From: Prolixibacteraceae bacterium
GTDB lineage: Bacteria; Bacteroidota; Bacteroidia; Bacteroidales; Prolixibacteraceae
DNA length: 64,000 bases
Assembly: GCA_028683385.1 (NCBI GenBank)
Contig: JAQUIJ010000009.1
Span: forward strand, 186,001-250,000
Reading direction: 5' to 3'
Part shown: positions 1 to 9,209 of the stretch, one piece after another
Layout of the letters: each line of letters starts with the position of its first letter
Position numbering within the stretch: the stretch's first letter is position 1
Position numbers and translations under genes: made by a program
Notes under the pieces: generated by a model
The model's input: only the letters and a program-made list of their open reading frames with translations
Databases searched by the model: none
Told to the model about the DNA's origin: nothing

Positions 1-170
1 TTACAAACCTGATCACCCCAACATCAGGAGTGCTGATTGGAGTACTCGAAATAGCCAGAATTCCTTTCAATAAATGGTTTAAATGGGCATGGCCACTTAT
101 TTTATTACTTACTATTGTTGGTTTTTTGTTATTGATACCAACGGTAACAATGAAACTGAACGGTTTTTGA
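1..170 (+). CDS. YfcC-family permease, C-terminal fragment
   Basis: Only the last ~55 codons lie in the window, read in the frame that ends with TGA at 168-170. The fragment has the pattern NLITPTSGVLIGVLEIARIPF, then KWFKWAWP, then one hydrophobic segment (LILLLTIVGFLLLIP). An N-L-x-x-P-T-S-G motif followed by a short amphipathic stretch and a final transmembrane helix is typical of the C-terminus of YfcC/C4-dicarboxylate or basic amino-acid antiporter permeases. Family assignment is by pattern recognition; the substrate cannot be read from this fragment. The start lies left of the window. Confidence 0.6.
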   Translation, partial: TNLITPTSGVLIGVLEIARIPFNKWFKWAWPLILLLTIVGFLLLIPTVTMKLNGF

Positions 171-314
171 TCTTCTGGCATGTGTTTCTCAAAAAACAAT
201 CTCAGTAATGGCTTAATTTATCTCATGGTTTTCATAAATTAAAAAATGCGACGGAATTCTTAAATCGATATTTTTGTTTCATTTTAAGAAATGAAAGTGT
301 TTTGTAACGTGCAG

Positions 315-322
315 TATATTTG
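315..322 (+). promoter_or_regulatory. Candidate -7 box (TATATTTG)
   Basis: Matches the Bacteroidota -7 consensus TAnnTTTG. Transcription would begin near 328-330 and give a leader of about 105 nt before the ATG at 435. No TTTG -33 element at the right spacing was found, so the call is tentative. Confidence 0.4.
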
Positions 323-434
323 TGTGTTAAATTTTTTGTTCAATTTTATTTTATTTTGGCACAAGCTTTGTTTTAACCTAATCAATTACCGGTAAAGTTC
401 AAACAATTATTGATTCACCTTAAAACGAAAAGCC

Positions 435-1031
435 ATGAAAACTTTAAATAATTTTAGAACATATTTTCCAGTTTTAGCACTTGCAACAGTAATGATCGCT
501 TCTACAATTGAAGCAAAAGCAGAGGATCACAGAGAAGGGAAAAAAGGAAACGGACACGAACGGAAGGAATATCGGGAATCACGTCATGACAATGACAGGT
601 CAGCGTATAACGACAGGAGAGATGACCGGAGTGGTTATTACGAACGGAAAAACTGGAATAACCGTGAAAACAATAGGGAATATCGCCCGAAATATGCCAA
701 TAAATATAAACACTACAATTCTGATTATTACGAACATCCTAGATACGGACGTGTTTATGAGCGATTTGACCGCAGTCCGGTAGTGTTTCATCACGATAGA
801 GACGATTATTATTATTACGGCAATCATTTTTACAGTTATCGAAGAGGAGTAGGTTATTGTTTAGTTGATGCTCCACGTAACGTGTATTTCAGAGAGCTTC
901 CTGTTCGTTGCGAAAGAGTTTATGTAAATGGAAATGCCTTTTTCAGAAATGGAGATTTATACTTTCAACTTTCACCCAGAGGATATGCTTTGGTTAATTT
1001 ACCGGCCATCAGTATCTCTGCAAGGTTTTAG
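435..1031 (+). CDS. Secreted Arg/Asp/Tyr-rich protein, DUF6515-like
   Basis: A 198-residue exported protein of unknown function. Residues 1-29 form a signal peptide (hydrophobic PVLALATVMIAS, cleavage near AKA-ED). Residues 30-120 are highly charged and low in complexity, rich in Arg, Asp, Asn, Tyr and Glu. A compact C-terminal part (about 125-198) has paired motifs of the type YYYYGNHFYSYRRG and FFRNGDLYFQLSPRGY, each an aromatic beta-hairpin with an 'x-G-x-x-Y' turn. That pattern resembles the DUF6515 family of small Bacteroidota envelope proteins; this is an inference from appearance. It stands alone with its own terminator downstream (1074-1112). No enzyme motif is visible. Confidence 0.7.
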   Translation: MKTLNNFRTYFPVLALATVMIASTIEAKAEDHREGKKGNGHERKEYRESRHDNDRSAYNDRRDDRSGYYERKNWNNRENNREYRPKYANKYKHYNSDYYEHPRYGRVYERFDRSPVVFHHDRDDYYYYGNHFYSYRRGVGYCLVDAPRNVYFRELPVRCERVYVNGNAFFRNGDLYFQLSPRGYALVNLPAISISARF

Positions 1032-1073
1032 CTCAAACTAAAAATCAATCGTTCGGTATTCTATATTTTAAGA

Positions 1074-1112
1074 ATGGCTGCCTTAGTTTTCTGAGGCAGC
1101 CATCTTTTTTTT
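1074..1112 (+). terminator. Rho-independent terminator
   Basis: A 10-bp perfect stem (1074-1083 with 1094-1103, sequence ATGGCTGCCT) with a 10-nt loop, followed by C and a run of T. It closes the gene at 435-1031 and touches the stop codon of the convergent purC. Confidence 0.9.
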
Positions 1113-2058
1113 ATAAGTTATTCAGGAAATTCCTTACGTTCTTATCTATTCGTCCCTGAATGTCGGATAAATCTGATTTGACGAACTTATCTCCAGTGAT
1201 ATTTTCGAATAATTCGATGTATCGATCAGATACTGAAGCCACAAAAGCTTCGTCCATTTCAGGAATTACCTGTCCTTCTTTGCCCTGAAAGCCATTTTCA
1301 ATCAACCACTGACGTACAAATTCCTTCGATAGCTGTTTTTGACTTTCGCCTTTCGCTAAGCGTTCTTCGTATCCTTCAGCATAAAAATAGCGCGATGAAT
1401 CGGGAGTGTGGATTTCGTCAATCAGGTAGATTTTGCCATCTTTTTTTCCAAATTCATACTTGGTATCAACCAGAATCAATCCCATTTCGGCAGCTATCAC
1501 CGTACCGCGGCGAAATACTTCACGGGTATATTTTTCAAGCAATTCGTAGTCGTGCTCATGCACAATACCTTGTGCAATAATTTCTTCTCTTGAAATGTCT
1601 TCGTCATGTCCTTCCGAAGCCTTAGTAGTAGGAGTGATAATTGGTTCCGGAAATTTCTGGTTTTCAACCATTCCTTCCGGAAGTGCGATTCCACAAAGCA
1701 TGCGTTTGCCACTTTTGTATTCGCGCCAGGCATGACCGGTAAGGTAACCACGGATAACCATTTCTACTTTGAATGGTTCGCAATGGTGACCAACCGTTAC
1801 GTTAGGATCGGGAGTTGCCACTTTCCAGTTCGGAACAATGTCGCTGGTAGCGTCCAGAAATTTAGCTGCGATCTGGTTTAATACTTGTCCTTTGTAAGGA
1901 ATGCCTTTGGGCAGAACCACATCAAAGGCCGAAATACGGTCGCTGACAACCATGACCAAATATTCATCGTCGATGTTGTACACATCTCTCACTTTTCCGT
2001 GGTAAACACTTTTCTGTCCCGGAAAATCAAAATCGGTACGGGTTAATGCTTTGCTCAT
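1111..2058 (-). CDS. purC: SAICAR synthetase PurC
   Basis: Phosphoribosylaminoimidazole-succinocarboxamide synthase, which joins CAIR and aspartate using ATP in purine biosynthesis. The 315-residue length fits the eukaryote/Bacteroidota-type PurC. Recognisable blocks are YHGKVRDVY near the N-terminus (glycine-rich ATP loop), [58 protein letters not shown] and [29 protein letters not shown], all classic SAICAR synthetase signatures. Its ATG overlaps the stop of the upstream phoH-like gene by 4 bp, so the two are probably co-transcribed and translationally coupled. Confidence 0.97.
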   Translation of the reverse strand: MSKALTRTDFDFPGQKSVYHGKVRDVYNIDDEYLVMVVSDRISAFDVVLPKGIPYKGQVLNQIAAKFLDATSDIVPNWKVATPDPNVTVGHHCEPFKVEMVIRGYLTGHAWREYKSGKRMLCGIALPEGMVENQKFPEPIITPTTKASEGHDEDISREEIIAQGIVHEHDYELLEKYTREVFRRGTVIAAEMGLILVDTKYEFGKKDGKIYLIDEIHTPDSSRYFYAEGYEERLAKGESQKQLSKEFVRQWLIENGFQGKEGQVIPEMDEAFVASVSDRYIELFENITGDKFVKSDLSDIQGRIDKNVRNFLNNL

Positions 2059-3068
2059 TTTTCTTCTGTTTTATCTGTTTTTAAATTTTCTTTTCCTTTT
2101 TCTTTCCTCATAAGTTCGTGTGCATGATGTTTTTCGTAAGCCAAAACAATGTCGCGCACCAATCGGTGTCTGACAATGTCTTTTACATCAAACTGAACAA
2201 AGGAAATGTCTTTAATGTTCTTCAAGATTTTTTTTGCCAGAATTAATCCAGACGGACTCTGGAAGGGCAAATCAATTTGAGTTTCGTCGCCGGTGACTAC
2301 AAATTTAGTGTTGAGTCCCATGCGAGTCAAAAACATTTTTAGCTGGAGGACGGTGGCATTTTGAGCTTCGTCTAGGATTACAAAGGCATTGCTCAGTGTT
2401 CGTCCGCGCATAAATGCCAGTGGTGCAATCTGGATCGTACCGTCTTTCATAAATTCGTCGAGCTTTTTAGCCGGAATCATATCCAGAAGGGCATCGTATA
2501 ACGGTTGCAAATACGGATCAATTTTTTCCTTTAAATCTCCCGGAAGAAATCCAAGTCGTTCACCTGCTTCAACAGCCGGACGGCTCAGAATGATTCGTTT
2601 GATTTCCCGGTTTTTTAGCGCCCTGACAGCCAGGGCAATGGCGGTGTAGGTTTTTCCTGTACCTGCCGGACCCATGGCGAAGATGAGGTCAGAAGTTTTA
2701 CTGGCTTCAACCAGAAGCCGCTGATTGGGTGTCCGGGCACGAATGGCTTTACCGTTTATCCCGAAAAGCAAGACATCCTTATCTTCATCCAGCGTTTCTG
2801 AGGAGATTCCTTCCGATTCATTCAGGAAAACTTGATTAATCACGTCATCAGGCAGTACATTGAACTGGTTGTAATGGTCGATGATTAAATGAAACTTGGA
2901 TTCGAACCTCAGGATTTCTTCGTCATCACCCTTGATGATCACGTCGTTGCCCCGGTAAACGATAATTAGTTTCGGAAAAAAAGATTTGATCAGGTTCATT
3001 TTGGCATTGTTAACGCCGAAAAATTCCAGTGGATCAATCCCTTCAAGATGAATTAGCTTTTCAAACAT
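2055..3068 (-). CDS. phoH: PhoH-like ATPase
   Basis: Cytosolic PhoH-family P-loop ATPase (YbeZ-like), linked in other bacteria to RNA metabolism and ribosome maturation. It has Walker A ([17 protein letters not shown]), the [30 protein letters not shown] block and Walker B ([11 protein letters not shown]). The N-terminal part ([16 protein letters not shown]) matches other Bacteroidota PhoH proteins. I chose the ATG at 3068 (337 aa) over an upstream GTG at 3107 because a TAnnTTTG promoter box lies between them (3095-3102), so the longer start would not be on the transcript. The stop overlaps the purC start by 4 bp. Confidence 0.93.
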   Translation of the reverse strand: MFEKLIHLEGIDPLEFFGVNNAKMNLIKSFFPKLIIVYRGNDVIIKGDDEEILRFESKFHLIIDHYNQFNVLPDDVINQVFLNESEGISSETLDEDKDVLLFGINGKAIRARTPNQRLLVEASKTSDLIFAMGPAGTGKTYTAIALAVRALKNREIKRIILSRPAVEAGERLGFLPGDLKEKIDPYLQPLYDALLDMIPAKKLDEFMKDGTIQIAPLAFMRGRTLSNAFVILDEAQNATVLQLKMFLTRMGLNTKFVVTGDETQIDLPFQSPSGLILAKKILKNIKDISFVQFDVKDIVRHRLVRDIVLAYEKHHAHELMRKEKGKENLKTDKTEEK

Positions 3069-3094
3069 AAATGATTGCAGCTTTGTATGAGGTG

Positions 3095-3102
3095 CAAAAT
3101 TA
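3095..3102 (-). promoter_or_regulatory. Candidate -7 box (TAATTTTG) of phoH-purC
   Basis: On the minus strand TAATTTTG fits TAnnTTTG and lies 26 nt upstream of the ATG at 3068. It decides the phoH start, since the GTG at 3107 would be upstream of the transcript. No clear -33 TTTG. Confidence 0.5.
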
Positions 3103-3299
3103 ATCACTTTTAAGAGATTTTTAGTGTGAATTCAGAGTTTCAGATGAAGAATTGTTAACAATCAATTTTTTGATTCTTATTGGTGTTTATTGTGTTATTA
3201 ATCAGTGATGTGATTAAATATTTGATTTCATGTTATGGCATTTTATGAACTAGAGGAGGAATCTGCTTGACTAAGAAATTATTCTTCCATTCTTTTGTA

Positions 3300-3307
3300 T
3301 AACTTTG
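3300..3307 (+). promoter_or_regulatory. Candidate -7 box (TAACTTTG) of the B12 operon
   Basis: TAACTTTG matches TAnnTTTG. The predicted start (about 3313-3315) falls right at the first bases of the cobalamin aptamer, as expected for a riboswitch leader. Confidence 0.6.
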
Positions 3308-3314
3308 TGGCCAA

Positions 3315-3486
3315 ATAGGTTTCTCATTGAGAATTAAAAGGGAAACAGGTGAGTCCGGTTAACGACGATTCCTGTACAGTTCCCGCTGCTGTAATTCCTG
3401 AATAACTTTTTAACAGTAAACCACTGTTTCCCGACATGGGAAGCGGGAAGGCGTTGAAGAGGGGATAAGTCAGAAGACCTGCCTTT
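3315..3486 (+). ncRNA. Cobalamin riboswitch
   Basis: A full class-I cobalamin aptamer. The markers are AAAAGGGAAAC-AGGTGAGTCCGG near 3337-3359, the CTGTACAGTTCCCGCTGCTGTAA block (about 3372-3394), GGGAAGCGGGAAGGCG, and the 3' B12-box element AAGTCAGAAGACCTGCC ending near 3483. After the aptamer a hairpin GCTTT(3505-3509)/AAAGC(3517-3521) is also present in the second cobalamin leader at 25.5 kb. It precedes a surface protein, a BtuB-type receptor and a BtuG-type lipoprotein by about 110 nt, so it should shut the operon down when cobalamin is plentiful. No U-rich terminator is seen, which suggests translational control. Confidence 0.95.
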
Positions 3487-3599
3487 ACAAATCTGGATTT
3501 TGAAGCTTTCGGCGAAAAAGCAAAAAACCGTGTATCCTTTTCATTTTTTCATTTCTGAAAAGCTGCAAAATCCAAACTAAGAATCAGATTTTACAGCAA

Positions 3600-6026
3600 A
3601 TGTTTCAATTTAAACACATAAATAAGTTATTCATCATCAGTGTGCTGATGTTTTTGTCTGGACGTGTGGATGCCCAGTTTGTTTCCAAAGTGTTGGATTA
3701 TTCGCCTGCTCCGGGCCAATATACCAATGCCGATTTTATTGGGACGCCATCTGCCGCTAATTCATTGGTTGGAATCAATAAAGGAATGGTTAGTCTGGGC
3801 GCTTTTGGCGGATCAATCACCGTTTATTTTGCTCAGGGCATTCAAAATGATCCGGCAAATCCTTATGGTGTTGATTTTACGATCTATGGAAATCCAACAC
3901 CAACATGGTCGGAACCCGGAATTATTCAGGTGATGAAAGATGAAAACCATAATGGCATTCCGGACGAAAACTGGTATGAAATTGCCGGAAGCGAGCATTT
4001 CTGGAATACAACAACATCATCCTATGAGGTCACTTACCAGAATTCTGGCTTAAATCAAGCCAGTGACATTCATTGGTCTGATAATCTGGGAGGTTCGGGT
4101 GTTATTCCTGAAAACAGTTATCACGCGCAAACCTACTATCCCAAAGTTGATTTGTTCCCAAATATTGCCACTGATAAATACACGCTTAAAGGTACCCGGC
4201 TAACGAATCCAATTGATGTGTCGACTCCGGGCTCGGTTATTTCGTACCGAAAAACGTTTGGTTATGCTGATAATACTCCGGTTAAATCATTAACTGAAAA
4301 ATTGCCCGATAATCCTTACACTTCAACAATTGAAGGAAGTGGTGGCGATGCGATTGACATCAGTTGGGCCGTTGATCAGGATAAAAAGCCTGTGAATCTG
4401 GACGAAATTCACTTTATCCGGATTTATACAGGAATGAATGCCTTGGGCGGATGGCTGGGCGAAATTTCGACTGAAATTACCGGAATACGCGATGTGGAAC
4501 CAGCAACAATTACCGGATCAACATCGGTGATTGTTATTCAGGAAATGGCGCAGAAAACAGGAGTTGGCCAAAGCCTCGATTTGAATGCAATTCTTTTTGA
4601 AAGCGGGATCAGGAAGGCCGATGCTGCGATTGTTTGGAGTGTCAGCGATACGCAATTGGCTACAATAACCAGCGGAAAACTGGTGGCAAAAAAAGCCGGA
4701 ACAATTCAATTGCGGGCTGTATTGGCAACCAATCCTAATCTTTATTCTGAAAAGGAAATTGAGATTTTTTCGGTTGGAAAAGCTTCAATAACAATTCAAT
4801 CAAATAGCCTGAAAGTCAATGATAAACTGGAATTGACCGGAAAACTTACGGATCAGAATGGAGCTGTCCTGACTGGAATTAATACTTCATGGCGAATTGA
4901 TGATGCTCAGATCGCTGAAATTGTCAACTTAGACGGAAAGTACTATCTGAAAGGGAAACAGGTTGGGAAATGTTGGCTTCATTTTGAAGTCGCCGATAAT
5001 CCATCGATTAGTGATTCGATACAGATTGAGGTTTTGCCCGAATCGGAGCTGAAGAAAGTTTACATTTCGGTAAAGACAAGTGAAAAAACGGTTATTCCAC
5101 GGCAATCGGTTTGGGTTGAACAAGTTGATCTGACAGCAAAGGTTGACCGGAATCAAAAAAACTATGGGTTGACGGAGATCAGCTTTGTTTCACTTACACA
5201 TGCCATTGCTTCTGTTTTTAAAGCTTCCGGATTTGATGGCGACTGGGCTTTCCGCGATGATGCGGAAGGCGGATCTGCTTTGTATTTGTGGAAAGTTCCG
5301 GCGATTGAAGATGGTTCGACGGTTTACACGTTTGGGTATGGAGGTTCGCGTACTGCGGATTCCTATCGGAAAACCTGGGTGGTGATGCTCAATCAACAGC
5401 CTGTTGTTTCGGGTTTCGACAAAATTAAAGTAAATAACGATGATGAAATTCTAATTTATCACATCACTGATAATAATCTGGCATGGACAGTAACTCAGTT
5501 AACTTCAGGAGATGATACAGTAAAGGTTGGTCAATCTGTTGAAGTTCAGTTGAAAAAGTATCATTGTACCATGGATGCCAATCGAAATGTGGCTATTAAT
5601 TCATCTGAAGCAATTGCCAGTCAGTTGGTTGTTGCCATGCCCAATGCTGCTGAGGCCAATAAGGTGTCGCTTACCACCGACGAATTTGGAAAAGCGTCGT
5701 TCACAGCAAATCAGTCGGGCGAATACCTGATTCGTTCAGGAATTGATTCCTCGCGGTTGATTGTGAAGATGGTTACCGGAGCAAATTCGCTACAGCAAGC
5801 GCCCCAGCGGTGTGCTATCTATCCGAACCCGTTTACCGAAACCGTTAAAATAAATTGCTCATCGCCCATCGATTCTGTGGAACTATTTACAATTGAAGGT
5901 GCTCTGATTCACGTTCAGCAAGGATCGGCAACTGAATTGAATTTAAGGAATTTAGCTTCGGGTTTATACGTTCTTCGGGTAAAATCCGGGAATCAGGTAT
6001 TTCAGCAGAAAATTGTAAAAAGATAG
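3600..6026 (+). CDS. B12-regulated T9SS-sorted surface protein with Ig-like domain
   Basis: An 808-residue exported protein, first gene of the cobalamin-riboswitch operon. It has a signal peptide (residues 1-26, cut after VDAQ) and a roughly 270-residue N-terminal domain of the type found in Bacteroidota 'cell surface proteins' beside btuB (VLDYSPAPGQYTNADFIG, YGVDFTIYGNP, IRIYTGMNALGGWLGE). A BIG2-like Ig domain follows (about 305-395, ending SGKLVAKKAGTIQLRAVL), then another beta-domain. The region about 480-650 contains KTWVVMLNQQPVVSGFDKI and DDEILIYHI, which loosely resembles transcobalamin-like DUF4430 folds (tentative). The C-terminal ~75 residues are a type IX sorting domain (IYPNPFTETVKI, LASGLYVLRV). 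A role in B12 capture is inferred from context. The stop is 4 bp before the next start. Confidence 0.88.
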   Translation: MFQFKHINKLFIISVLMFLSGRVDAQFVSKVLDYSPAPGQYTNADFIGTPSAANSLVGINKGMVSLGAFGGSITVYFAQGIQNDPANPYGVDFTIYGNPTPTWSEPGIIQVMKDENHNGIPDENWYEIAGSEHFWNTTTSSYEVTYQNSGLNQASDIHWSDNLGGSGVIPENSYHAQTYYPKVDLFPNIATDKYTLKGTRLTNPIDVSTPGSVISYRKTFGYADNTPVKSLTEKLPDNPYTSTIEGSGGDAIDISWAVDQDKKPVNLDEIHFIRIYTGMNALGGWLGEISTEITGIRDVEPATITGSTSVIVIQEMAQKTGVGQSLDLNAILFESGIRKADAAIVWSVSDTQLATITSGKLVAKKAGTIQLRAVLATNPNLYSEKEIEIFSVGKASITIQSNSLKVNDKLELTGKLTDQNGAVLTGINTSWRIDDAQIAEIVNLDGKYYLKGKQVGKCWLHFEVADNPSISDSIQIEVLPESELKKVYISVKTSEKTVIPRQSVWVEQVDLTAKVDRNQKNYGLTEISFVSLTHAIASVFKASGFDGDWAFRDDAEGGSALYLWKVPAIEDGSTVYTFGYGGSRTADSYRKTWVVMLNQQPVVSGFDKIKVNNDDEILIYHITDNNLAWTVTQLTSGDDTVKVGQSVEVQLKKYHCTMDANRNVAINSSEAIASQLVVAMPNAAEANKVSLTTDEFGKASFTANQSGEYLIRSGIDSSRLIVKMVTGANSLQQAPQRCAIYPNPFTETVKINCSSPIDSVELFTIEGALIHVQQGSATELNLRNLASGLYVLRVKSGNQVFQQKIVKR

Positions 6027-6030
6027 AAAG

Positions 6031-8022
6031 GTGAGAGCAAAAATAAGAAATCTCATCCGTATCAAATTCAAAGTACTGCTTTGTATCCTGTTCCTGATTT
6101 ATTTTTCTGATGAAATTTCAGCACAGAAATTAACTGATACAATTCGTATTCAGGAAGTTCAGGTGTTTGGTAAACGGAAAATTGAGGAGGCCGGTTCGAT
6201 GGTTACTCACATTGATACACTATCACTTCAATTGATGAAAACACAAACGATTTCGGAATTGTTATCGTCGTATTCTCCGGTTTTTATGAAATCTTACGGA
6301 AGAGGTTCAACTGCAACGGCTTCGTTTCGGGGAACTGCCCCATCGCATACACAAGTGTTTTGGAACGGAATGAAACTTAATTCGCCCATGCGCGGCGATG
6401 TCGACTTTTCGTTGTTCCCGGTTTATTTCATTGATGATATTAGTTTATTTCACGGAGGAAGTTCTTTGCAGTCGGGCTCGGGAGCGCTCGGTGGGAGTGT
6501 TTTGATCAACAATAAGCCCGATTGGACTGACCGGTTTAGCGTCCGCTATGTACAAAAGCTGGAAAGTTTTTCTACCGCCAAAGAATACCTGAACGTCGGT
6601 TTTGGAAATGGCCGGACTCAGTTGAAAACACGTTTGTTTTCTGATCAAAGCAAAAATGATTTTCCGTATTTCAATTATGGCGTTTTGCCCATGCACGAGT
6701 CGGTTCAGAAGAATGCCGGATATGCAAAGCTGGGTGCGCTTCAGGAGCTTTATTGCCGGTTGGCGAAACATACTCTTTCGGCTAAATTGTGGGCTTATCA
6801 GAATGATCGTGATTTGCCTCAATTGATGTCGTTTGAAGGCGATGTTCGAAAGGAAACACAGAATGATTGGAATGTTCGGGCAGTTGGTTCGTGGAAATAC
6901 ATGACAGAAAAAAGTAAGCTGGAATTGCTTGTAGGATTGAATCGGAATCAACTTAACTATTTCAGGTCGAGTACTGAAGCTAGTTTTGTGAATTTTGATA
7001 GTCGCAGTAAGGAGAAGAGTTATACCGCAAACCTTAATTTTGACTGGAAACCACAAGAGAAACTGAGCCTGGATTGGTCGCTTAGTTCAGGTTATCATCA
7101 AGTTTCAGTTTTTGATCGGGCACAGAAGATTGGCTACGATCACGACCGGCTTGAATTTTCGTTGTTGAATGCAGTTCATTTTCAGCCTGACTCCAAATGG
7201 TTGTTTTCTTTTTTATTCCGGACAGATTTATATGATCGCAAGTTAATTGGGTTTATTCCTTCTTTTGGGGCCGAATATTTGGTGGATAAAAAGCAAAATG
7301 TTGCTTTAAAATTGAATGTTTCACGCAATTATCACCAACCTGGCTTAAACGATTTATATTGGTTTCCAGGCGGAAATTCCAGTTTAAAACCGGAAGATGG
7401 TTATTCGGGCGATCTGGCCATTTCGTATTCGAAACGCAGCGACAGGGTTATTCTTTCAGGACAAATTACCGGATTTGCATCGCTAATCGATAATTGGATT
7501 GTATGGCAACCTTCGTCAAGTGGTGCATCCTATTGGGAAGCAAATAATCTTCGTAAGGTTTTCGCCCGGGGCGTCGAAGTTCAGTTTTCAGTACACTCTC
7601 AATTTTCGCATGATCTCACTTTTGACCTGAAAGGAAATTATTCGCATTCAGCTACATCGAACATCGATGCGGTTCCATCGGTTGACGGATCGCGGGGAAA
7701 ACAGTTGATTTACATACCAAAAGATAAAGCGAACTTGTTTGCCGAAGCCGATTACAAAAAATATTACCTGAAATTAAACGCTCCGTTTACCGGGAAGCGA
7801 TACACTTCAAGCAATAATGTGGAATCTGACTATGAAAAAGTATTGAATCCCTATTGGTTGCTTGATATGAGTGTTGGCCGACGGATCGATTTCAAACCTT
7901 TTCTGATGGATGTTGTGGTAGGAGTCGAAAATCTCACAAATTCAGATTATATGGCTATTTTATGGCGGCCAATGCCTGGTCGGTATTATTCATTAACCAT
8001 TCAAATCAGCTATAAGAAGTGA
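6031..8022 (+). CDS. btuB: TonB-dependent cobalamin receptor, BtuB-like
   Basis: A 663-residue outer-membrane TonB-dependent receptor. It begins with GTG, preceded by AGAAAG. Residues 1-32 are a signal peptide. A TonB-box-like segment (TIRIQEVQVFGKRK) is followed by a plug domain with TISELLSSYSPVFMKSYGRGSTATASFRG and the GALGGSVLINNKP end block. The rest is a 22-strand-type barrel ending in an aromatic C-terminal strand (YYSLTIQISYKK). Family homology gives only 'TonB receptor'; cobalamin as substrate comes from the upstream cobalamin riboswitch and the BtuG-like downstream gene. It overlaps or abuts both neighbours, so it is one operon with them. Confidence 0.92.
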   Translation: MRAKIRNLIRIKFKVLLCILFLIYFSDEISAQKLTDTIRIQEVQVFGKRKIEEAGSMVTHIDTLSLQLMKTQTISELLSSYSPVFMKSYGRGSTATASFRGTAPSHTQVFWNGMKLNSPMRGDVDFSLFPVYFIDDISLFHGGSSLQSGSGALGGSVLINNKPDWTDRFSVRYVQKLESFSTAKEYLNVGFGNGRTQLKTRLFSDQSKNDFPYFNYGVLPMHESVQKNAGYAKLGALQELYCRLAKHTLSAKLWAYQNDRDLPQLMSFEGDVRKETQNDWNVRAVGSWKYMTEKSKLELLVGLNRNQLNYFRSSTEASFVNFDSRSKEKSYTANLNFDWKPQEKLSLDWSLSSGYHQVSVFDRAQKIGYDHDRLEFSLLNAVHFQPDSKWLFSFLFRTDLYDRKLIGFIPSFGAEYLVDKKQNVALKLNVSRNYHQPGLNDLYWFPGGNSSLKPEDGYSGDLAISYSKRSDRVILSGQITGFASLIDNWIVWQPSSSGASYWEANNLRKVFARGVEVQFSVHSQFSHDLTFDLKGNYSHSATSNIDAVPSVDGSRGKQLIYIPKDKANLFAEADYKKYYLKLNAPFTGKRYTSSNNVESDYEKVLNPYWLLDMSVGRRIDFKPFLMDVVVGVENLTNSDYMAILWRPMPGRYYSLTIQISYKK

Positions 8023-8036
8023 AAGGAAATACGAAA

Positions 8037-9203
8037 ATGGAAGAAGACCGGAGACCGATGACCGATGACCGAAGGCAAAAGGCTTGGGGCATAGAGCATG
8101 GGGCATTGAGCAAAGGGCATAGTGTCTGGGGTATCTTGCTATGGTTTTTTGTGGTTCAGTTGTTTTTTTCTTGTTCTAAAAATCCGCTGGATACTGTGTT
8201 TTTTGATTTTTCAGGCAATAAAGGTGTTTACATCGTTAATGAGGGTAATTTCATGTATGGCAACTCGTCGTTGTCGTTTTATGATCCTGAAGCAAAAAGG
8301 GTGTACAATGACGTATTTCAGGCCAGAAACAGCGCTCCATTGGGCGATGTGGCCCAATCGATACAGATTTGGAATAATCTGGCTTTTGTTGTGGTAAACA
8401 ATTCGGGCAAAATATATGTGATTGATAGCCGGACGGCTGAATTTAAAGGAAACATCTCTGGTTTAAGTTCGCCCAGATATGTACATGTTGTTGATTCGCA
8501 TAAAGCTTACGTGACTGATCTTTATGCACGGAAAATTACGGTTTTCGATCCGCAAACATTCCAGATAACTGGCCATATCCCGGTTAATAATCCGAAATCA
8601 GAATTCAACCAGCATCCGACTGAGCAGATGCTCCAATTTAAGAATCTGGTTTTTGTTAACTGTTGGTCGTATGACAATAAAATTCTGGTCATTGATTCAA
8701 ATACAGATCAGTTAGTCGATTCCATTGAGGTGTTTAAACAGCCCAACAGTATGGTTCTTGATAAGTATAATAAGATTTGGGTACTGACCGATGGCGGATT
8801 TGAGGGTAGTCCATATGGATACGAACAGCCTGGCTTATTGAAAATTGATGCAGAGACATGGGAGATTGAGCGGTCGTTCCGCTTTGCACTTGGCGATAAT
8901 CCACTAAAGCTTTGCATAAATTCTACCGGCGATACCGTTTATTATTTAAACAGGCATGTTTGGCGAATGTCGGTCACCGATACGCGAATACCCGAACAAC
9001 CGTTTATCAATTCCGATTATTCCAGTTCATATGGAGGATTTTATAGCCTTGGTATTGATCCGTTAAGCTCTGAAATTTATGTTGGTGATGCTATAGATCA
9101 CAGGCAAAATGGCATTGTTCACCGCTATTCTCCGTCTGGAAAACTGATCGATGAATTTAAAGTAGGAATATCGCCCGGAAATTTTGGTTTTAAAACTGAA
9201 TAG
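8037..9203 (+). CDS. btuG: BtuG-like surface beta-propeller lipoprotein
   Basis: A YncE/DUF5074-type beta-propeller, 388 residues from ATG 8037, which has AAGGA 9 nt upstream; an in-frame GTG at 8019 overlaps the btuB stop. The repeating blades show the KIYVIDSRTAEFKG, KAYVTDLYARKITVFDP and ILVIDSNTDQLVDSIEV pattern. A lipoprotein signal (ILLWFFVVQLFFSC) ends at Cys46. In Bacteroides, BtuG is a surface lipoprotein that binds B12 very tightly and hands it to BtuB; this gene is the last of the riboswitch operon. Oddly, residues 1-36, before the signal peptide, are encoded by low-complexity DNA (ACCGATGACCGATGACCG and GGGCATAGAGCATGGGGC words) of the type seen between genes here, so the true start may be later. 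Confidence 0.85.
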   Translation: MEEDRRPMTDDRRQKAWGIEHGALSKGHSVWGILLWFFVVQLFFSCSKNPLDTVFFDFSGNKGVYIVNEGNFMYGNSSLSFYDPEAKRVYNDVFQARNSAPLGDVAQSIQIWNNLAFVVVNNSGKIYVIDSRTAEFKGNISGLSSPRYVHVVDSHKAYVTDLYARKITVFDPQTFQITGHIPVNNPKSEFNQHPTEQMLQFKNLVFVNCWSYDNKILVIDSNTDQLVDSIEVFKQPNSMVLDKYNKIWVLTDGGFEGSPYGYEQPGLLKIDAETWEIERSFRFALGDNPLKLCINSTGDTVYYLNRHVWRMSVTDTRIPEQPFINSDYSSSYGGFYSLGIDPLSSEIYVGDAIDHRQNGIVHRYSPSGKLIDEFKVGISPGNFGFKTE

Positions 9204-9209
9204 CAGTTG

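Noticed and set aside
2055-3107. Longer phoH start at a GTG (3107)
   Set aside because: A promoter -7 box lies between 3107 and the ATG at 3068, and the family begins at the later position.
6445-7056. 203-codon open frame on the minus strand inside btuB
   Set aside because: Antisense shadow of the receptor gene; no recognisable protein features.
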